Shown here: positions 21,657 through 33,495 of the stretch, in pieces
Layout of the letters: every line of letters begins with the position of its first letter
Position numbering within the stretch: the stretch's first letter is position 1
Source: Chrysaora quinquecirrha
Lineage: Eukaryota > Cnidaria > Scyphozoa > Semaeostomeae > Pelagiidae
Direction: 5' to 3'
NCBI GenBank assembly: GCA_014526335.1
Contig: JACTAT010000266.1
Coordinates: forward strand, 575,602 to 639,601
DNA length: 64,000 bases
The notes under the pieces: model-generated
The model's database searches: none
What the model saw: the letters and a program-made list of their open reading frames with translations, nothing else
What the model was told of the DNA's origin: nothing
Made by a program: the position numbers and the translations under genes

Positions 21657-22186
21657 TCAGTTCTTTATCCATTTTCCATCTTTTTTCAAATGGGCACAAC
21701 AAGTTGTATGGCTGCACTCATTAAACGTGCTTCTACATTTATTCATAGAATGGCCCTGTTCAGAACAGTTGCCACAGAAGTAACTTTTTCTTATTCGTTC
21801 TGCCCTTAAAGCTTGCAAATAATGCACTCGGTTTTTTTCAGCATGAGTTGCATTAAGGCTTCTTCTCCTTTATGATTTGTTGACCAGAAAAATTCTGTTG
21901 ATGCTTGGTCGTTATACTTTTCCAGGCCCTGTTGATTTAAATGGGCTATATTCCCATAAAGTTGAAAGAAGCTAGGCACATAGCAACGCAAAGCATGCAT
22001 ATATGGCGTAACACTACTTGCTTCATACAAGTAGGTGAAATCCATTGTCAAAATTTTTGCTTCATTAGAAAATCCCGCTATTTGATCTTCAGAGGTGAAA
22101 TCCTGTCTCAGCTTCACGTATATTACCAGGAAATCATTCCACAAATTCTGGATTTTGAATGTATTTGGAATGATAGCAGCAGACAC
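21657..22186 (-). pseudogene. C-terminal fragment of an unnamed TE-associated protein
   Basis: A minus-strand frame from 22186 reads LWNDFLVIY, DFTYLYEASSVTPYMHALRC, NQQGLEKYNDQAS and FFWSTNHKGEEALMQL. After a frameshift near 21840 it continues LQALRAERIRKSYFCGNC, SEQGHSMNKC and CSHTTCCAHLKKDGK, to a stop at 21657. The TPYMHxxxxHVP - QQGLEKxND - STNHKG series recurs in uncharacterised invertebrate transposon proteins, here followed by a zinc-knuckle-like cysteine cluster. The upstream catalytic part is absent. I cannot name the superfamily. Confidence 0.5.
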
Positions 22187-22422
22187 TTGACATCTATGCT
22201 TTGAAACAAAAATAGCTTCTCTCGACCATTAAGCTCTCTATAGCACAAATTTATCTTATCTTTATTAATTGAATGACCATGCAAAAGGAATTCCAATTTA
22301 TTTCAGAAGATCACTGTATCTTCCCATGTGTATGTATTTTTTCAATTCGAATCCATTACTGAATGACTTTTTTCAATCAAGCCCTCTCTTCTTAATTGCA
22401 ATATCTGTTTACTAATACGCTA

Positions 22423-22622
22423 AGGGGGCGATCGTCTTGGCGAGCAAGTTTCCTTGTAAGAGTTTCCAACTGCCGTGTGTGGTCGAGCCACCGACATGCC
22501 ACCTTGTCATCGTTGCCTCGTTCGGGGCAGGCTCAACCAATCTTTGGGTACGTCCGGTCACAGGGTAAAATACATTTCCGTGCTGCGTGACGGGGTTTGG
22601 AAGCGTCTAGAACGATCGCCCT
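22423..22622. mobile_element. GC-rich MITE-like element
   Basis: It begins AGGGGGCGATCGT and ends AACGATCGCCCT, the complement apart from one extra G. It is 200 bases long and markedly richer in G+C than the surroundings, with no protein of its own (the frame at 22396-22590 has no family resemblance). The composition contrast suggests a recently inserted non-autonomous element. It has no second copy in the window. Confidence 0.5.
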
Positions 22623-25273
22623 GATTTGTGGCAAAGCTGTGCATCCATCCACTCTATTAAAATTCCTCCTGCTCGCGGGACAGAGCAAAATTGCGCTAAA
22701 TTTAATTTCTGAAATATTTGAGTCCTCTCTAGATAGTGATTAAGACCTTTATAATTTGTTTACTGCATTTATATTTATTGAATGCAACAACAGAATTTTC
22801 AGAGCATGCTGGGCTCTATGAATGTTGATTATTTTGTTCGCTCGCATGATTTCCTTGGGTCCTTTCAATTCTCTTGAGTAAGGTGTCAGCCTGATTTCAG
22901 GTTCATGCCACTTTACCCCCTAACGTTTTCAGTTTGTCTTATCAAGTTCATGGACTCAAGTTCATGGACAGTTTTTATTTCAATAGAGTGAAGAAACATA
23001 TTTTTGGTTTACTTGAATCTATTGCGCCGTGTTAATTCATTCAAGCATACCCTTCAGGCAATTTCACGTTAATTAATCACGCAAATGGTTTTCACTCTAT
23101 AAAAGTCGGAACAGCGAATCTGGGAATCAGACAATCCGGAACATGACGTCATCTTACGTGAGCAAGCACACAGCAAGCAAGCTACCAATGCTTATTTCTT
23201 AAACCAGATTGGAGCTTTTGGCTGATATTCTCGCTGATACTGTGTAAATTCGTATGGATTTTCTTCTTGAAACGCTGTTCACTTAAATTTCGATTTTCAG
23301 ATAACATTTTCTCACATCATCGGGTGAATCAGGCGAATCAGCAACCCATCAGTGAGTCAACTTATAAATGACGCAAGAAAGTCGTTATTATTGTATTTGC
23401 CAAGCAAATTATTTTCTAACAACGATATTTCCTCAATTATCTTCCTAAATGGAAATCTGGTCGCTCAATTATTCCATTGACCTGTAAGGATTGATGACGG
23501 TAATTAATTTTTCAAATTCATACTCATTTTTGCTGCTTGGGTTTCTAGTGGGCATTTCAAATATAGTTATTCGTTAGTGCTTAAACCAGTGGCGAGACGA
23601 TTGAAGAGAAAAGTAACATTATTCTACATACGTTTTCACGGGTAAGTCTTTCAATTCACAACCATTTACTCACGAATTTTGCCTCCTTCTTTGCACTACA
23701 AATTCGACGCTCTATTCGTTTGTTTATCAATAACGCCTCCATATTGTTCAACCAATAGGAGTTCTACAAATTCCCCGCACAAGTTTCTCTAGGCCGCCTT
23801 GCTGATCATTGGATAAAAGGTAAATTTCTTGTGTTTCCCATTATTTTTTATATTCTTGCATTGTTACTGTTTTAATTTTTTCTTGACTTTACAACTTTTA
23901 CACAATTCCTATTCTATTGGGGTATCTTTTTGTTCGCATAGCCTCTCTCAGAATCTACAAGATCAGTGCTACCTTGGTGTGCCTACATCCAACTCAGCAA
24001 ACTCCACATTTTCGACAGGTGAGTCTGACTATCAAATAGACAACTATTAAATTTCCTTGATATTAACTTACAGTTTTGTTTTTGCATAGGTATTTTAGAA
24101 CACTTTAATTGGGGATGTCGTCAACTTTCCGTTTTTCTCAAAACTTACAGTATTTATATTTTTCCTATTTTTGGCAGAACATTATATTTTGAATAACTGT
24201 CTATCTCAAATACATAAGCCCCAAGAACAAGCCAATAAATTCCGTCCGTATTTATTTTCCATCTGTTTTCTATCTATTTTTAATCCCTTTTATCGGTCTT
24301 ATCCTCACCTATTTAGTTTCAAATAATCCACTCATTTGAATGCCAATAAACCCTGTTCTCGAATAGGGGATCCCAGTGATTCCCCAGTTTTGTTTTCTTT
24401 TGCAGCCTCTTTTCTCCCTCTCGAAAAAGGCCCCCCATGGGAGCCTTCAGTGTTATGAAATACTCCAAAGATTGCGTCCATTTTCAAGCTATTTCCGCGC
24501 ACGTTTTCCCGTAACTATTTCTGTTTCATTTTTGCATTCAATTTATTTTACGAAAAACCATCCATAGGAAATTGAAATTTTCGCGCTAATTTTAGAACTA
24601 CAACAAAACGACCAAAAATAGCTATTTAAATGCACATTTCAGCATTTTCTACAGCATTTCTCCGTCTTTGGCAGATTAATTTTAATATTACCCAGTCTTG
24701 GGTGAACTTATTTGAAAAATGCACCCATTTTCAGGTAAAAAGAAATCCAAAAATCATACTATTTCTCAGGTAAAACCAAGGAAAAAGTCACCGATTCTGG
24801 CCACACATTTCCACTACCCAAATATTTCAGAGTATCCCCCACAGAGTGTCCCCTCAAGGCAATGAGCCCCCATTTCCTGTATCGATTGATCTTCGCTCTT
24901 CAGTTTTATCATGTAAACATTGTCCAGCAAATAAGATTCCCAAGTTGGCCACCTTTATTTTATTTTACATCGTATTCCGTACATATTTCACATTAATCGC
25001 TTTTCCAGTAGAGCATCGATTCTGAATATGCTCCCTTGCAAATAAGCACCCTTCCCGAAAAACGGGTCACACCTGCATGTACGGTGAGGCCCATGTCAAC
25101 AGTTGGCCACACCACAAATAATATTACCCAGTTTTATTTATTTCACTGCTAAGATTTCTTTTCATCTGAGAAACATTCACTTCTTGACTTGCCCCTTCCA
25201 GAAATAGAGGTCCCTTGAGCATCATTTCACAATTTTGTGACAAACACAATTCCCCATTCTCTTTCATTTAAGG
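22623..25273. other. Long non-coding stretch
   Basis: No coding region is supported. Candidate promoter and splice signals at 23098-24018 are listed separately. From about 24200 to 25100 CCCC-rich words recur irregularly in AT-rich sequence without a defined period. Confidence 0.4.
23098..23151 (+). promoter_or_regulatory. Possible promoter: TATA box with downstream CRE
   Basis: TATAAAAG at 23098-23105 and a perfect cAMP-response palindrome TGACGTCA at 23144-23151, in sequence otherwise without such motifs. Downstream are sites resembling donors (GTAAGT at 23642, GTGAGT at 24018). One well-framed exon-like block at 23942-24017 lies between a CATAG acceptor and a GACAG|GTGAGT donor. This could be the 5' end of a spliced, perhaps non-coding, transcript. 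No protein supports it. Confidence 0.25.
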
Positions 25274-25287
25274 CCCCCCCCCCCCCC
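25274..25287. repeat. Poly-C run of 14
   Basis: Uninterrupted cytosines; the exact length may be unreliable in assembly. Confidence 0.9.
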
Positions 25288-26148
25288 TATCATGCAAGCT
25301 TATGTCAAAAGTTGCCAAGAAATTACATTCCTAAGTTTCGCTTCACTTCACACTTATTTCAGGCATCTTTCCTAACATTTACCTGACCCTTTCTTTGGCA
25401 TAAATAACTATCCATCCACTCTATAGATCTGTCTATGCATATCTTATAAATTTTCCATTCTAAACAAACAATGACAATAGTCGGCTTTCAATGCTCATCC
25501 ATCTGACCAAATATATAGCTAACAAACTTTCCTGATATAAACATGAGAAAAACTTCAGTACAATAACGCCAATTACAGCAAGCCATTTAATTTCAACAGT
25601 CCCGCAGTTTTTACAGATTTATAAAGCAACACAAATATCCCACCACTATATGCTTCTTTTCAAGTACCAACAGCAGCCATGCACCTCAACAAATTAAACC
25701 AATTAAACTTTGCAACAAAAGCATTGAGGAGTAACATTCCAAACGATTTCAACCTCTTTTCTGAACCATCTCTTTTCAATATTTTCTCGACGGTTTTTTC
25801 CACGTAACTCATTTTTCCCTGTACAAATTGTTAAACTGACAGAAGGGTCCAACTAATAAATCATATGCCATCCCCTTGGCCCATGGAGCTTCACAGGAGG
25901 CCCGCAAGGGGGGTGCAAAATCACGAGATCATGCGCAATTTTTCGACGATTCACGCAATCACGCACGAAAAAATTCATTTTAATGTGCATACAACTTCAT
26001 GCGTTGCTGCCGAAATTTTGAGCAGGATCAATATTGAAGATGTTGAACTTTATGTATCTAAAGGATTCACTCTGAAAAATTATATCCACGATGACTTTGT
26101 AACAGCGAACAAACAAAATTAAGATTTTTACGGGACTTAACTAATTTA
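25288..26148. other. No supported gene
   Basis: The frame at 25865-26122 has no family resemblance. A motif GATTCACGCAATCACGCACG near 25952 recurs in related form near 26673, on the other side of the MITE. Confidence 0.4.
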
Positions 26149-26522
26149 TCATACACTCTTTTTTTATAAGAATATTGTTTATAAGAATATTCAGGCTCAG
26201 AATTATCCTATTTTCAAGAATATTGTAAGAATATTGCTCAGCCTCAGCTCCCATATTTGTGTCTCATTTTTCAGCAGATGCTTGTTTTGCAATGTTAGAA
26301 CAAAATTTCATGATTGTTAAAAACATTCTTTTTGTTATCATAGTTAAGTTAAATATTTCTTTCACTCGACTATATGAGATGATTTTTCTTATAACTATGT
26401 TCCCTAAAACGATATCAGGTTTGAAAAATAAGAATACTTTAAGAATATATTCAGGCTCAAAACGAACATTTCTTAAGAATATTGAGGCTGGACAATATTT
26501 ATATTAAAAAAAGAGTGTATGA
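26149..26522. mobile_element. T-tract MITE, copy A (TAAGAATATT type)
   Basis: Perfect 17-base terminal inverted repeats TCATACACTCTTTTTTT at 26149-26165 and complement 26506-26522. Inside, the word TAAGAATATT (with near variants) recurs at least seven times near both ends, next to CAGGCTC / GAGGCTG words. It is non-coding and 374 bases long. The architecture matches elements at 37537-37917 and 45364-45842. Confidence 0.75.
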
Positions 26523-27576
26523 GAGAATTACAGAAACAAAGATAGCTGACAATTCTTCATGGATAGAAGAACATTCCTGCATTCAAGCAACCTCTCAGTT
26601 ATCTAGCCAACACCCTAAATCACGAAATCACGAGCCGTGCCAAAGCATTTCACGCGGCACAAAGGGGGTTTAGATTCACGCATTCACGCGCAAAAAATTC
26701 TCGCTTCACAAAATGAGGCATGAAAATTGCTCCAATAACGCATCATGCAGAACCGGCCTCTCAGAAGGGTCAGTCTGAGGATCTTCAGCGCCACACAAAA
26801 ATCTCACCTAATTTTCATAAGTACCCAAAATAAATATCAGCTACATACTTTCATCTTGTTTTCCAAAGTATCATTTACTATAATGTAGGATTAACCTGAC
26901 AAGTATCACACATACTTAGCTGTAATGTTCCCAAAAAAATGACACGAAACAATGCACATCTCTAATGAACAGTACATTTCATTAAATCACACATGAATTT
27001 CTCATAAAAATAACAAATATCACTGTCCCCAAGTTTGATACCTACAAATATCACAGTTGAATCTACTAATTTTTCACCACTAAAAAAATATCATTTTCTG
27101 GACACTTCTCACCCAAAAATATGGGTCTAACCTCCCATATGTCTGACTGATGAAGACACCACAGGGTTAACATTTCACGTATAATCTAGCTAACCATATA
27201 CACGACAGTGTACCTTTACCCCACCAACTTAAGTTTAAAATATATACTTTGCTGAACTTCTACACCAAAGTTAGAGACACTGCAGAAAAATGTATCCTCC
27301 CACCTACGACCTCCCATCCCATCTAGGGTCCCACATGAAAGGTCCGACCAACAGTCCCAGATCCCACACAAGATCGCAACAACGACCCCCCATTCCACTT
27401 TTGCGGGATGCAATCTTCATTATGGATATAGCTAACAATCCCAACTTATGCTACCTTTTCTCACTTCCTTCCACTCAACCACCCACTTGCAGCTCTGCGT
27501 TATCTTCCGTTTCGGCTCCTGTTCTGGCTCCTTTAGGCATCACATTTTCACCCACCTTTCCTTTATCATAGCTACA
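26523..27576. other. No supported gene; leader of the Helitron
   Basis: No coding region supported. The right part (from about 27280) is C-rich like the Helitron that follows and may be its 5' region, but a Helitron 5' TC end was not located. Confidence 0.35.
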
Positions 27577-29114
27577 ATGCCACAAAGACGGAGGAGAACA
27601 CTGACGGGACAACAAGAAGCCACCACAAATAGACAGGCAGTAGAACAAAGACGCTCAGAAATACAGGAATGGAATGATACGTTTATACAGAAAATCACCT
27701 TTTGCAATTGTATTAAGCAAAGTGCTCTCTGTATCGCCCTTCGTAGACGAGGTCGACCATTTGCAGAAGGACTTGCCTTTTTTGAAGAACGCACATTCGA
27801 AAAATATGGTATTCCTACCTCCTATGTACAAAGCGTAAGAAAGAACACCTGAACGACAACAATGACATGAGACTCTCGAACAGCATCTAAACCGCCTTCA
27901 ACAACTCGCACAGAGAGCTGTTCAAACAACAATACGCCAGCGCATCATTGAAGACAGCCCTATCCTACAAGCAATCGGTGCTGGTGATTTTCTCACTTTC
28001 CTTCCTCAAGAACCTGCACCTGCTCCACTAGCACATCCAATCCCGCCAAGGGAGGCTACCCCTATCCAACAACCACAGCAACTACAACATCGGCCAGCAG
28101 AAGTACAGCACCAACAACCAATTTACTTTGGCAGAATGAGCTCTGAGTGTGATGAAATATTTCGCGCCTGAAAAAACTACTTAGAATAAATACACAAAAT
28201 GCTGCCAAGACGGAAAAGTTTCGCTCACTCCGCTTTCAGCACCATCTCAGGAAATTATACAGCTCTACACCGGAAATACGCAAAGTGCACATAATTTCCG
28301 CAAACACACTAGGCAGTATAATTCTACACTTGCTTTCGCTTCTTGGAATGCCAATCCCACCAGACACGAGGGTTGAGGTCCAAGAGTCGTCACTATACAC
28401 GCAAAACGCAAAGGACAACCAACGCAAAACGCACAACTATACATGATCGACTCAAGGCAAGGAATTGTTGAACGAACAGCTGATCCTCAATACGCAGAAC
28501 TTCACCCTGACGTGTTAACAATCTTCCTAGATGAGCTTCACCGTGTCAATCCATACGCTCATGCCTATAGAAATATGGCACAAGTTCTTCAAGACGAGCG
28601 TAATCGTGCAAATGCTGCTGAAGAACAGATTCAACCAGTTAGGATTATCATTACTCACAAGCCATCACAAGATCGCCGCTATGATGACCCAACTGCTTCA
28701 GAAATCGCCACTGTTTATGTTGGAAAAGATGAGGCACCACCAGGTCCAACAGAAAGGGACATCGTCATCTACCCAACAGCAGAACAACAAACGCGACATA
28801 TCGATGCCACGTCACCACATGTAGACCCAATGACGTATCCGCTACTGTTCTTTCATGGCGACTTCAGCTGGAGCATAGACTTACCCTTAACTCCAAGAAG
28901 ACAGGAACATGCCCAAGAAGCATGTCACAGGGCAAGAGTTACCTTGTCACAATATTATGCTTATCGACTTGCTGTCAGAAACGACTTCTCTACTATACAT
29001 TGTGGGGGCCTTCTCTTCCAGGAGTACATTGTTGACGCTTTTACCAAGATTGAAGGTCAAGAACTCCTATATATCAGAACTCATCAGGAAGAGATGGGTG
29101 TTGACACATACTAA

Positions 29115-29269
29115 GGTAATCTATTCTTCATCAGACTCATTTGCATATACATCGTTCATTCTCTTGACAATCAACACAGTCTACAATAACAGTTCACGAC
29201 TAATTCATATCTCCTTTCACTACATCGTACTTTCCAAAATATATAAATTTATCTTTCTTCCTCTTACTG
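29115..29269 (+). other. Probable intron in the Helitron Rep region, acceptor lost
   Basis: Coding reads GVDTY up to a GTAATC and resumes at GLMDHV. The 3' boundary reads TTACTG|GC where an intron would need AG. One extra T precedes the donor and shifts the frame. Best explained as an old spliceosomal intron with a mutated acceptor. Confidence 0.4.
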
Positions 29270-29810
29270 GCTTGATGGACCATGTTCGAAACAGAGCCGA
29301 AGCCGAACATGCAAACGTTGGCCAAGTTGTCATTCTTCTCTCATCATTCAGAGTAAGTCAGAGGAACATACATCAAAACTTCCCAGATGCGATGACAGTC
29401 GTCCGCACACATGGAAAACCGGATGTCTTCCTGACAATGACAGCCAATCCGAGATGGCCAGAAATAACCGAACAACTTCTAGAACATCAAGGTCGAAATG
29501 ATCGGCCAGACATTGTTAGCAGAGTTTTCAATATCAAGAAACATTATCACGGATTATCACTCACCGCAACATCAGGAACCACAAATTGATGTTTATGAAG
29601 AACAACGCCAAGGACAACAAATGTATGATCAACTCAACCAGCAACAGTTTGATACAGTAGACAGCGTTCTTCATGCAGTCAGAACAGGCTCAAACCAACG
29701 TTGCTTCTTCCTTGATGGCTCAGGCGGTACAGGCAAAACGTTTCTCTACAACACCCTCCTACACATTCTATGAGGAGAAGGAACTACAGTAAAATGTGTT
29801 GCATATTCAG

Positions 29811-29930
29811 GTATTGCTTACAATTTTTTACTCTATATTATTCTTCCAGCACATACAGGACACACCCGTGCTTTCCTAAAATGATATCGCAACTCTTGGA
29901 AACAAATTAAACATCTTCTTTTTTCACAGG
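29811..29930 (+). other. Spliceosomal intron in the Helitron helicase
   Basis: Coding reads CVAYSG up to a GTATTG donor and resumes IASTLLIDG after a TTTTTTCACAG acceptor. The join restores the conserved YSGIAA-like helicase motif in frame. Confidence 0.75.
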
Positions 29931-31060
29931 TATCGCAAGTACGCTGCTCATCGATGGAGCAACTGCACATTCGACCTTTCAGATACTTATACCTTTGACA
30001 GAGAACTCAACATGCATCATCAGCCGTCAAAGTCGCAGGGCAGATGATCTGAGGTCAACAGCTGTATTCATATGGGATGAAGCTTCTATGATCCCAGTCC
30101 TCGCCCTCAAAGCAGTAGACGTACTCCTCAGAGATATATCTGACCCTCACACACCATTCGGAGGTAAATTCATCTTCCTCCGTGGTGACTTCCGATAAAT
30201 TCTACCCGTAACACCAAGGGGGAGCAGAGAAGACATAGTCAACAATTGTCTGAAGAAATCACATCTCTGGCGACTATTCCATACCTTTCATCTGACAACA
30301 AACATGAGAGCAGCAAACCACCCTCAGTACCAACAGTTTGCTGATCTCTTGCTAAGGATAGGCGATGGGAGAGAACCAGCAGACCACCAGGAACGCATAA
30401 CACTTCCCCAAGCAATCAGACTAGCAAATAACTCTCTAGACGAGCTAATCGACTTCGTTTTTCCACAAGGTCCAACCTCCAATCCTCGTTACATGGAAAC
30501 ACGCTGTTGCTTGACGCCAAAAAACTTTGATTCTCATAAAATCAACAATATGGTCCTTCAGAAACTACCTGGAGAGACAAAAACCTATTTGAGCATCGAT
30601 AAGATTGTGACAGATGACCAACAAGAAGCAGAGGCTTACCCTGTCGAATTCCTCAACAATCTAACACCTAGTGGAATGGCGCTCCATAAACTAGATCTCA
30701 AAGTTGGAGCTACAGTTATCGTCCTAAGAAATCTGAACCCAAAAAAAGGTATGGCACACGCCTCATTATTAGAGAGCTGAAAGACCACTACCCAAAATCA
30801 CACTGGCTCCACAGAATGAGGCTCTACCTTTTCAGCTCTCGAGGCAACAGTACCCAGTTCGGCTTGCTTACTGCCTTACCATCAACAAAGCACAAGGCCA
30901 GTCACTACAGTCAGTTGGCGTCTATCTTCCACAAGAAGTTTTCAGTCACGGCCAATTGTATGTTGCATTTTCCCACGCAACATCACTCGCGGGAATTAAG
31001 GTAGTAACACCAGTTGGTAAGTCTGCTAAAGATATTGTCTACCCCGAGGTTCTTCACTAA

Positions 31061-31558
31061 TCTCGGTACAATCACGCTCAAACCAGCATGCCCTCGTTGC
31101 AGCAACAACCACACACCACAGCTGCCTTTATGCCAACTGACATCACAACCAACATAGCGAAACAAACTTACTCTTCCACTCCCAAAATTCGTCCAGATTT
31201 GCTAACCCCCCATTATTTCACAAGTATCCTTTTAACAATATGCACCTCCAACCCTCTTACAACATATCTAGTTCGTTCTCAGCAACTTGATGTGTCTCTA
31301 TTTTAATACACCGACTTCAGAACTATGTCAATGCAATATAACACTTTTCCCCAATTGTAATCTATTCAACTAATCTGTTTGTTTACTACTTCAACATTCT
31401 TTAAAATTACTCCAATCTCAATTAAAATCCATAACACCAAAAATATCACCCAATTTACTACAAACGCTGACTCCAAAAATGTAATTTCTAATAGCCCACA
31501 TTCCCCCAATAAAATAAATAAATAAATTAGTAAGTGAAGGTAAGAACATGAAGAAGAT
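31061..31558. other. Helitron 3' region, no gene
   Basis: Non-coding. It should contain the Helitron terminus, but no hairpin plus CTRR was convincingly identified. Confidence 0.35.
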
Positions 31559-33495
31559 AGAATTATTTGCAACTACCGACATACATCAAAAACAAGCGGG
31601 CCGTCATCAATGTACAGAACGAAGACGATAAATGCTTCATCTGGGCAATCTTATCCTTTCTACATCCACCAGCAAAACATCCAGACAGGGTTACAAAGTA
31701 TTACTCATACTGGGATGAACTTAACTGTGAAGGATTGGCATATCCAGTAAGAGCATCCGATAAAAAGATTATTGATGCAATTGAAATAAACAACAACATT
31801 TCAATCAACATCTATATGGATGAAGATGGCGAAATTGTACCAGTAAGAATAACTGAAGTTAAACGTGAAAAACATGTGCATTTGCTATTGATATTCAATG
31901 ACGATGGTGAGAGCCACTATTGCTGGATAAAGGGCTTGAGTCGCCTTTATTATTATTATTATAATTTCCAAAGCCTTGGTCATAACTCAAGGGCACCATG
32001 CGTCAAGATAAGACGATGTGCTTGGATTAGTTTTTTTTTTCTTTTTAAAGTTATTGTTCTTGGATTTTTTAAAGATGTTCTTTAATTTTCTCCCCATTTC
32101 ATCGATTTCTTCAGTTGTGCCTTGCAAGTTCTGAGTAAGCTTCCACGTCGACTGTCTATCATTATAACCATTAAATATATTTGCTGTGTGTTTACACTTT
32201 AGAATATAATGTTGTGGACTTTGGTCTTTCTCTAGACAAAATGCACATTTCCATTTGCTATCCCAATATGGTTTTCTAGGCGATGGGTCCAACATTCCTG
32301 TTCTTGCCCTTAGAATCATACTCGCAGCTGATCTCAACAAATTCATGTATTTCTTCGAGCTCCAGGCTCTATTCTATCTTTTATCACCATACTGTACCTT
32401 TCTCCTTCACTAATTTGGTTTTTAAATAAAGATGCAATTCTTGCATTAATTTTCCTACAGATCATTGTCTTCCATTCTTTTTTCCTCATATCTTTATATC
32501 TTTGCATTCTGTTAAATTTATTTCCATTTCTCTTCCAATTTCAACTAACTGGTTAAACCACAGCAATTCATTAAAAACTTGTTCACGAATCACTTCTCTC
32601 ATCATTTGGTTACTGTTTTTGTTATTAATCCTATGCCACATCATTAGCTTTCTTTTCACAAGTTCGAAATGTACTGGCCATATGCCAAATTCATTATACA
32701 GCGCTACCTTCGAGGTTTATTGCGGTAAATTACCGAAGTTTCGTAGTATGTTTCTTATTTCAGTTTCAATAGTCTCTTCCTCTTTCTTTGTTATCTTAAA
32801 TGCTGCCATTCCGTAGATACGTTTAGGTATTAGACATTTTTTATATATTATTATCATAGACTTCATGTAAACATAATTCAGGGCTCCATTTTGTATCGTT
32901 AAACCCATCGCTGCAACCATGGTTTTGATTTGATCTACTTTCTTATTTATGTGTGAAGTGTTATTATTTTTTTTATTAAAGATGTGACCTAAAATTTTTT
33001 CTTCTTCCACAGTTTGTATTTCTCTATTGTTAATTCTTGTTGTTTCAAATGATGTTTTACCTTCTTTAATTATAAGAGTTTTACATTTCTCATCTGAAAA
33101 TATAATTCTATTCTTTTTTGCACTTTCGTTCATCGTCTCCGTCATTTTGCTTTCATTTTCCCCTTCAGGTATTATCAAAGTTATATCATCTTGCCATCCA
33201 ATTGCTGGTATTCTTGAATTTCCTATTTTTGTTCCTAGATTATGTTCCAATACTCACACGATTCCGATTGTCTTCCATAATCTGAAAGGGTATGACATGC
33301 ATCATGTTCTGAAGAATTTGAAAGGTAGAAATACAAAGATCATTGCCAATTCGAAAGAAAAGATCATGACTGCACAGATTGGTGCTCATACTGACCTGAA
33401 TAAAGATGGTAAGGAAAGAAATATTCGTGGAATCCAATACATTGACTCCTTTGCATTTCTAAGTACAAGTTTGGCAACACTACTCCTTGTTTGAA
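31559..33495 (+). pseudogene. Polinton-type DNA polymerase B fragment, interrupted
   Basis: The first piece, 31559-31949, reads LPTYIKNKRAVINVQNEDD, KCFIWAILSFLHP and HYCWIKGLSRL. This is the conserved region just ahead of the exonuclease domain in Polinton/adintovirus polymerases. The second piece, 33247-33495, resumes in the exonuclease domain with IPIVFHNLKGYDMHHVL (ExoII-like NLxGYD) and IRGIQYIDSFAFLSTSL. About 1.3 kb of LINE lies between, and the region that should join the two pieces is partly deleted. The N-terminus is cut at a TAG (31558) beside the Helitron. The palm and thumb are lost at the junction with the capsid-like gene at about 33484. It is protein-primed family B by relationship and plainly non-functional. 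Confidence 0.8.
31948..33246 (-). mobile_element. LINE 3' fragment inside the polymerase gene
   Basis: On the minus strand an open frame (33250-32717) reads IGWQDDITLIIPEGE, where QDD is the catalytic box in altered form. It continues with the palm/thumb region KILGHIFNKK and AAFKITKKEEETIETEIRN. Further frames carry FGIWPVHFELVKRKLMMW, then a cysteine/histidine cluster CAFCLEKDQSPQHYILKC (about 32270-32210). It ends at an (ATA)n tail next to 31948, the 3' end of the LINE. It is 5'-truncated and has several stops. The clade was not determined. Confidence 0.7.

Larger units (their letters stand above)
27577..31060 (+). pseudogene. Helitron Rep/helicase, broken
   Basis: The leader MPQRRRRTLTGQQ and a YFGRMSSEC segment (28121) precede the Helitron N-terminal block LYTGNTQSAHNFRKHTRQYN / LAFASWNAN (28255-28370). 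An open frame 28443-29114 follows, with PMTYPLLFFHGDFSW and GGLLFQEYIVDAFTKIE. Then come GLMDHVRNRAEAEHANVGQV and MTVVRTHGKPDVFLTMTANP of the Rep region (to 29550). The rest of Rep, with the HUH and catalytic tyrosines, is deleted. The Pif1-type helicase follows with Walker A GSGGTGKT (about 29716-29740), Walker B VFIWDEASM (about 30070) and C-terminal GQLYVAFSHATSLAGIKVVT, ending at TAA 31058-31060. Stops and frame breaks occur throughout. It is a rolling-circle transposon remnant; its CTRR 3' end was not found. Confidence 0.85.

Noticed and set aside
22396..22590. ORF in the GC-rich block
   Set aside because: It lies almost wholly inside a MITE-like element and resembles no protein family.
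27216..27413. Minus-strand ORF before the Helitron
   Set aside because: Composition reflects the C-rich Helitron flank; no homology and no conserved start.
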